A stretch of DNA of 30,812 bases from an uncultured Collinsella sp. GTDB lineage: Bacteria > Actinomycetota > Coriobacteriia > Coriobacteriales > Coriobacteriaceae. Below are positions 30,584 to 30,812 of this stretch, piece after piece. Positions within the stretch are counted from its first letter, which is position 1; every line of letters begins with the position of its first letter. The translations under genes and the position numbers were made by a program. Location: the NCBI GenBank assembly GCA_900541035.1, contig UQIN01000025.1:1-30812 (forward strand), given 5' to 3'. The notes beneath the pieces were generated by a model, which did no database searches, was not told where the DNA came from, and worked only from the letters and a program-made list of their open reading frames with translations.

Positions 30584-30596
30584 GGCTCGACGCTGC

Positions 30597-30696
30597 GCGA
30601 CGCCCAGAGCGACAATTTGTCATTCAAAAGGCAAGGCATGACCAAAAGGTCTATGCCTTGCCTTTTTCATGCCAACTTGTTCGCTCTGGGCGTCGC
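30597..30696 (+). terminator. Nested terminator: outer 15-bp stem enclosing an intrinsic terminator
   Basis: The inner hairpin pairs AAAAGGCAAGGCAT (30626-30639) with ATGCCTTGCCTTTT (30653-30666). It is capped by GACC/GGTC around an AAAA loop and followed by a T run ending at 30667, which makes a strong Rho-independent terminator. A further inverted repeat, 30597-30611 with 30682-30696, encloses it with a perfect 15-bp stem. The T-rich/A-rich symmetry means it could also stop transcription from the other strand. Confidence 0.85.
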
Positions 30697-30812
30697 TCGC
30701 TGGCTTTGTCAAGACATCGGCGTTGCCTTGGCTGTCAATGGGTTGGTGCAAAGGGTCGGGTTGATTTCCGATCTCAGCCGAACACATTGAGCGGATAGGA
30801 CGTTCCCGCAGC
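30697..30812. other. Trailing sequence, nothing identified
   Basis: No start, family motif or RNA structure can be supported in the last 116 bases. They may be the beginning of an intergenic region or the 3' end of a gene continuing outside the window. Confidence 0.3.

Noticed and set aside
1..30812. CRISPR arrays, tRNA/rRNA genes, insertion sequences or prophage genes
   Set aside because: Reading through the window gave no regularly spaced repeats, cloverleaf structures, transposase motifs or integrase motifs.

Overview
The window looks like the chromosome of a gut actinobacterium of the class Coriobacteriia, most likely Collinsella or a close relative. This is an inference from the high G+C coding style, the actinobacterial rimP-nusA-infB-rbfA-DHH-truB-ribF-dnaG gene order, and a Gram-positive type Pel polysaccharide cluster with no outer-membrane export genes. 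I recognised no rRNA, tRNA, CRISPR array or transposase. Almost every gene is on the + strand; the one exception is a small regulator at 13886-14239.

Region 1 (1-1640) is visibly richer in A+T and reads as an acquired island. It carries a three-gene operon: a HigB-type toxin, a HigA-type antitoxin with a C-terminal tail, and a SecB-like chaperone. This is the toxin-antitoxin-chaperone (TAC) layout known from the Mycobacterium tuberculosis HigBA1/Rv1957 locus. A perfect 26-bp palindrome lies over the putative promoter and is the likely operator.

Region 2 (1684-12779) is one tightly packed operon of eight genes with junctions from a 14-nt overlap to a 3-nt gap. The order is a PelD-like c-di-GMP receptor with an extra N-terminal Rossmann/SDR-like domain, PelE-like, a PelA-type DUF2194 deacetylase-like protein, the glycosyltransferase PelF, the membrane protein PelG, a CotH-type kinase-like lipoprotein, a VTC-type polyphosphate-polymerase-like protein, and a DUF4956 membrane protein. 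The five Pel genes should make and export a cationic exopolysaccharide under c-di-GMP control. The last three genes suggest a phosphate-transfer or polyphosphate function attached to the same product; that part is unproven and is the best candidate for an undescribed system. The deacetylase-like gene carries an in-frame amber codon (4991-4993) that separates its membrane anchor from its catalytic part.

Region 3 (12787-16171) holds a hairpin, a transsulfuration-family protein that seems to lack the PLP lysine, a convergent ModE/LysR-type DNA-binding protein, guaB (IMP dehydrogenase) with a strong terminator, and a 118-bp long-stem inverted repeat just before leuS.

Region 4 (16198-30696) is core information processing. 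leuS ends in a clear terminator. A strong promoter followed at once by an intrinsic terminator then leads the rimP-nusA-infB-rbfA-DHH phosphoesterase-truB-ribF-dnaG gene string, followed by rpoD (the primary sigma factor) and a nested hairpin/terminator. Unusual points are a Cys/His cluster at the end of NusA, no ylxR gene between nusA and infB, and an attenuator-like leader before rimP. The last ~115 bases contain nothing I can identify.
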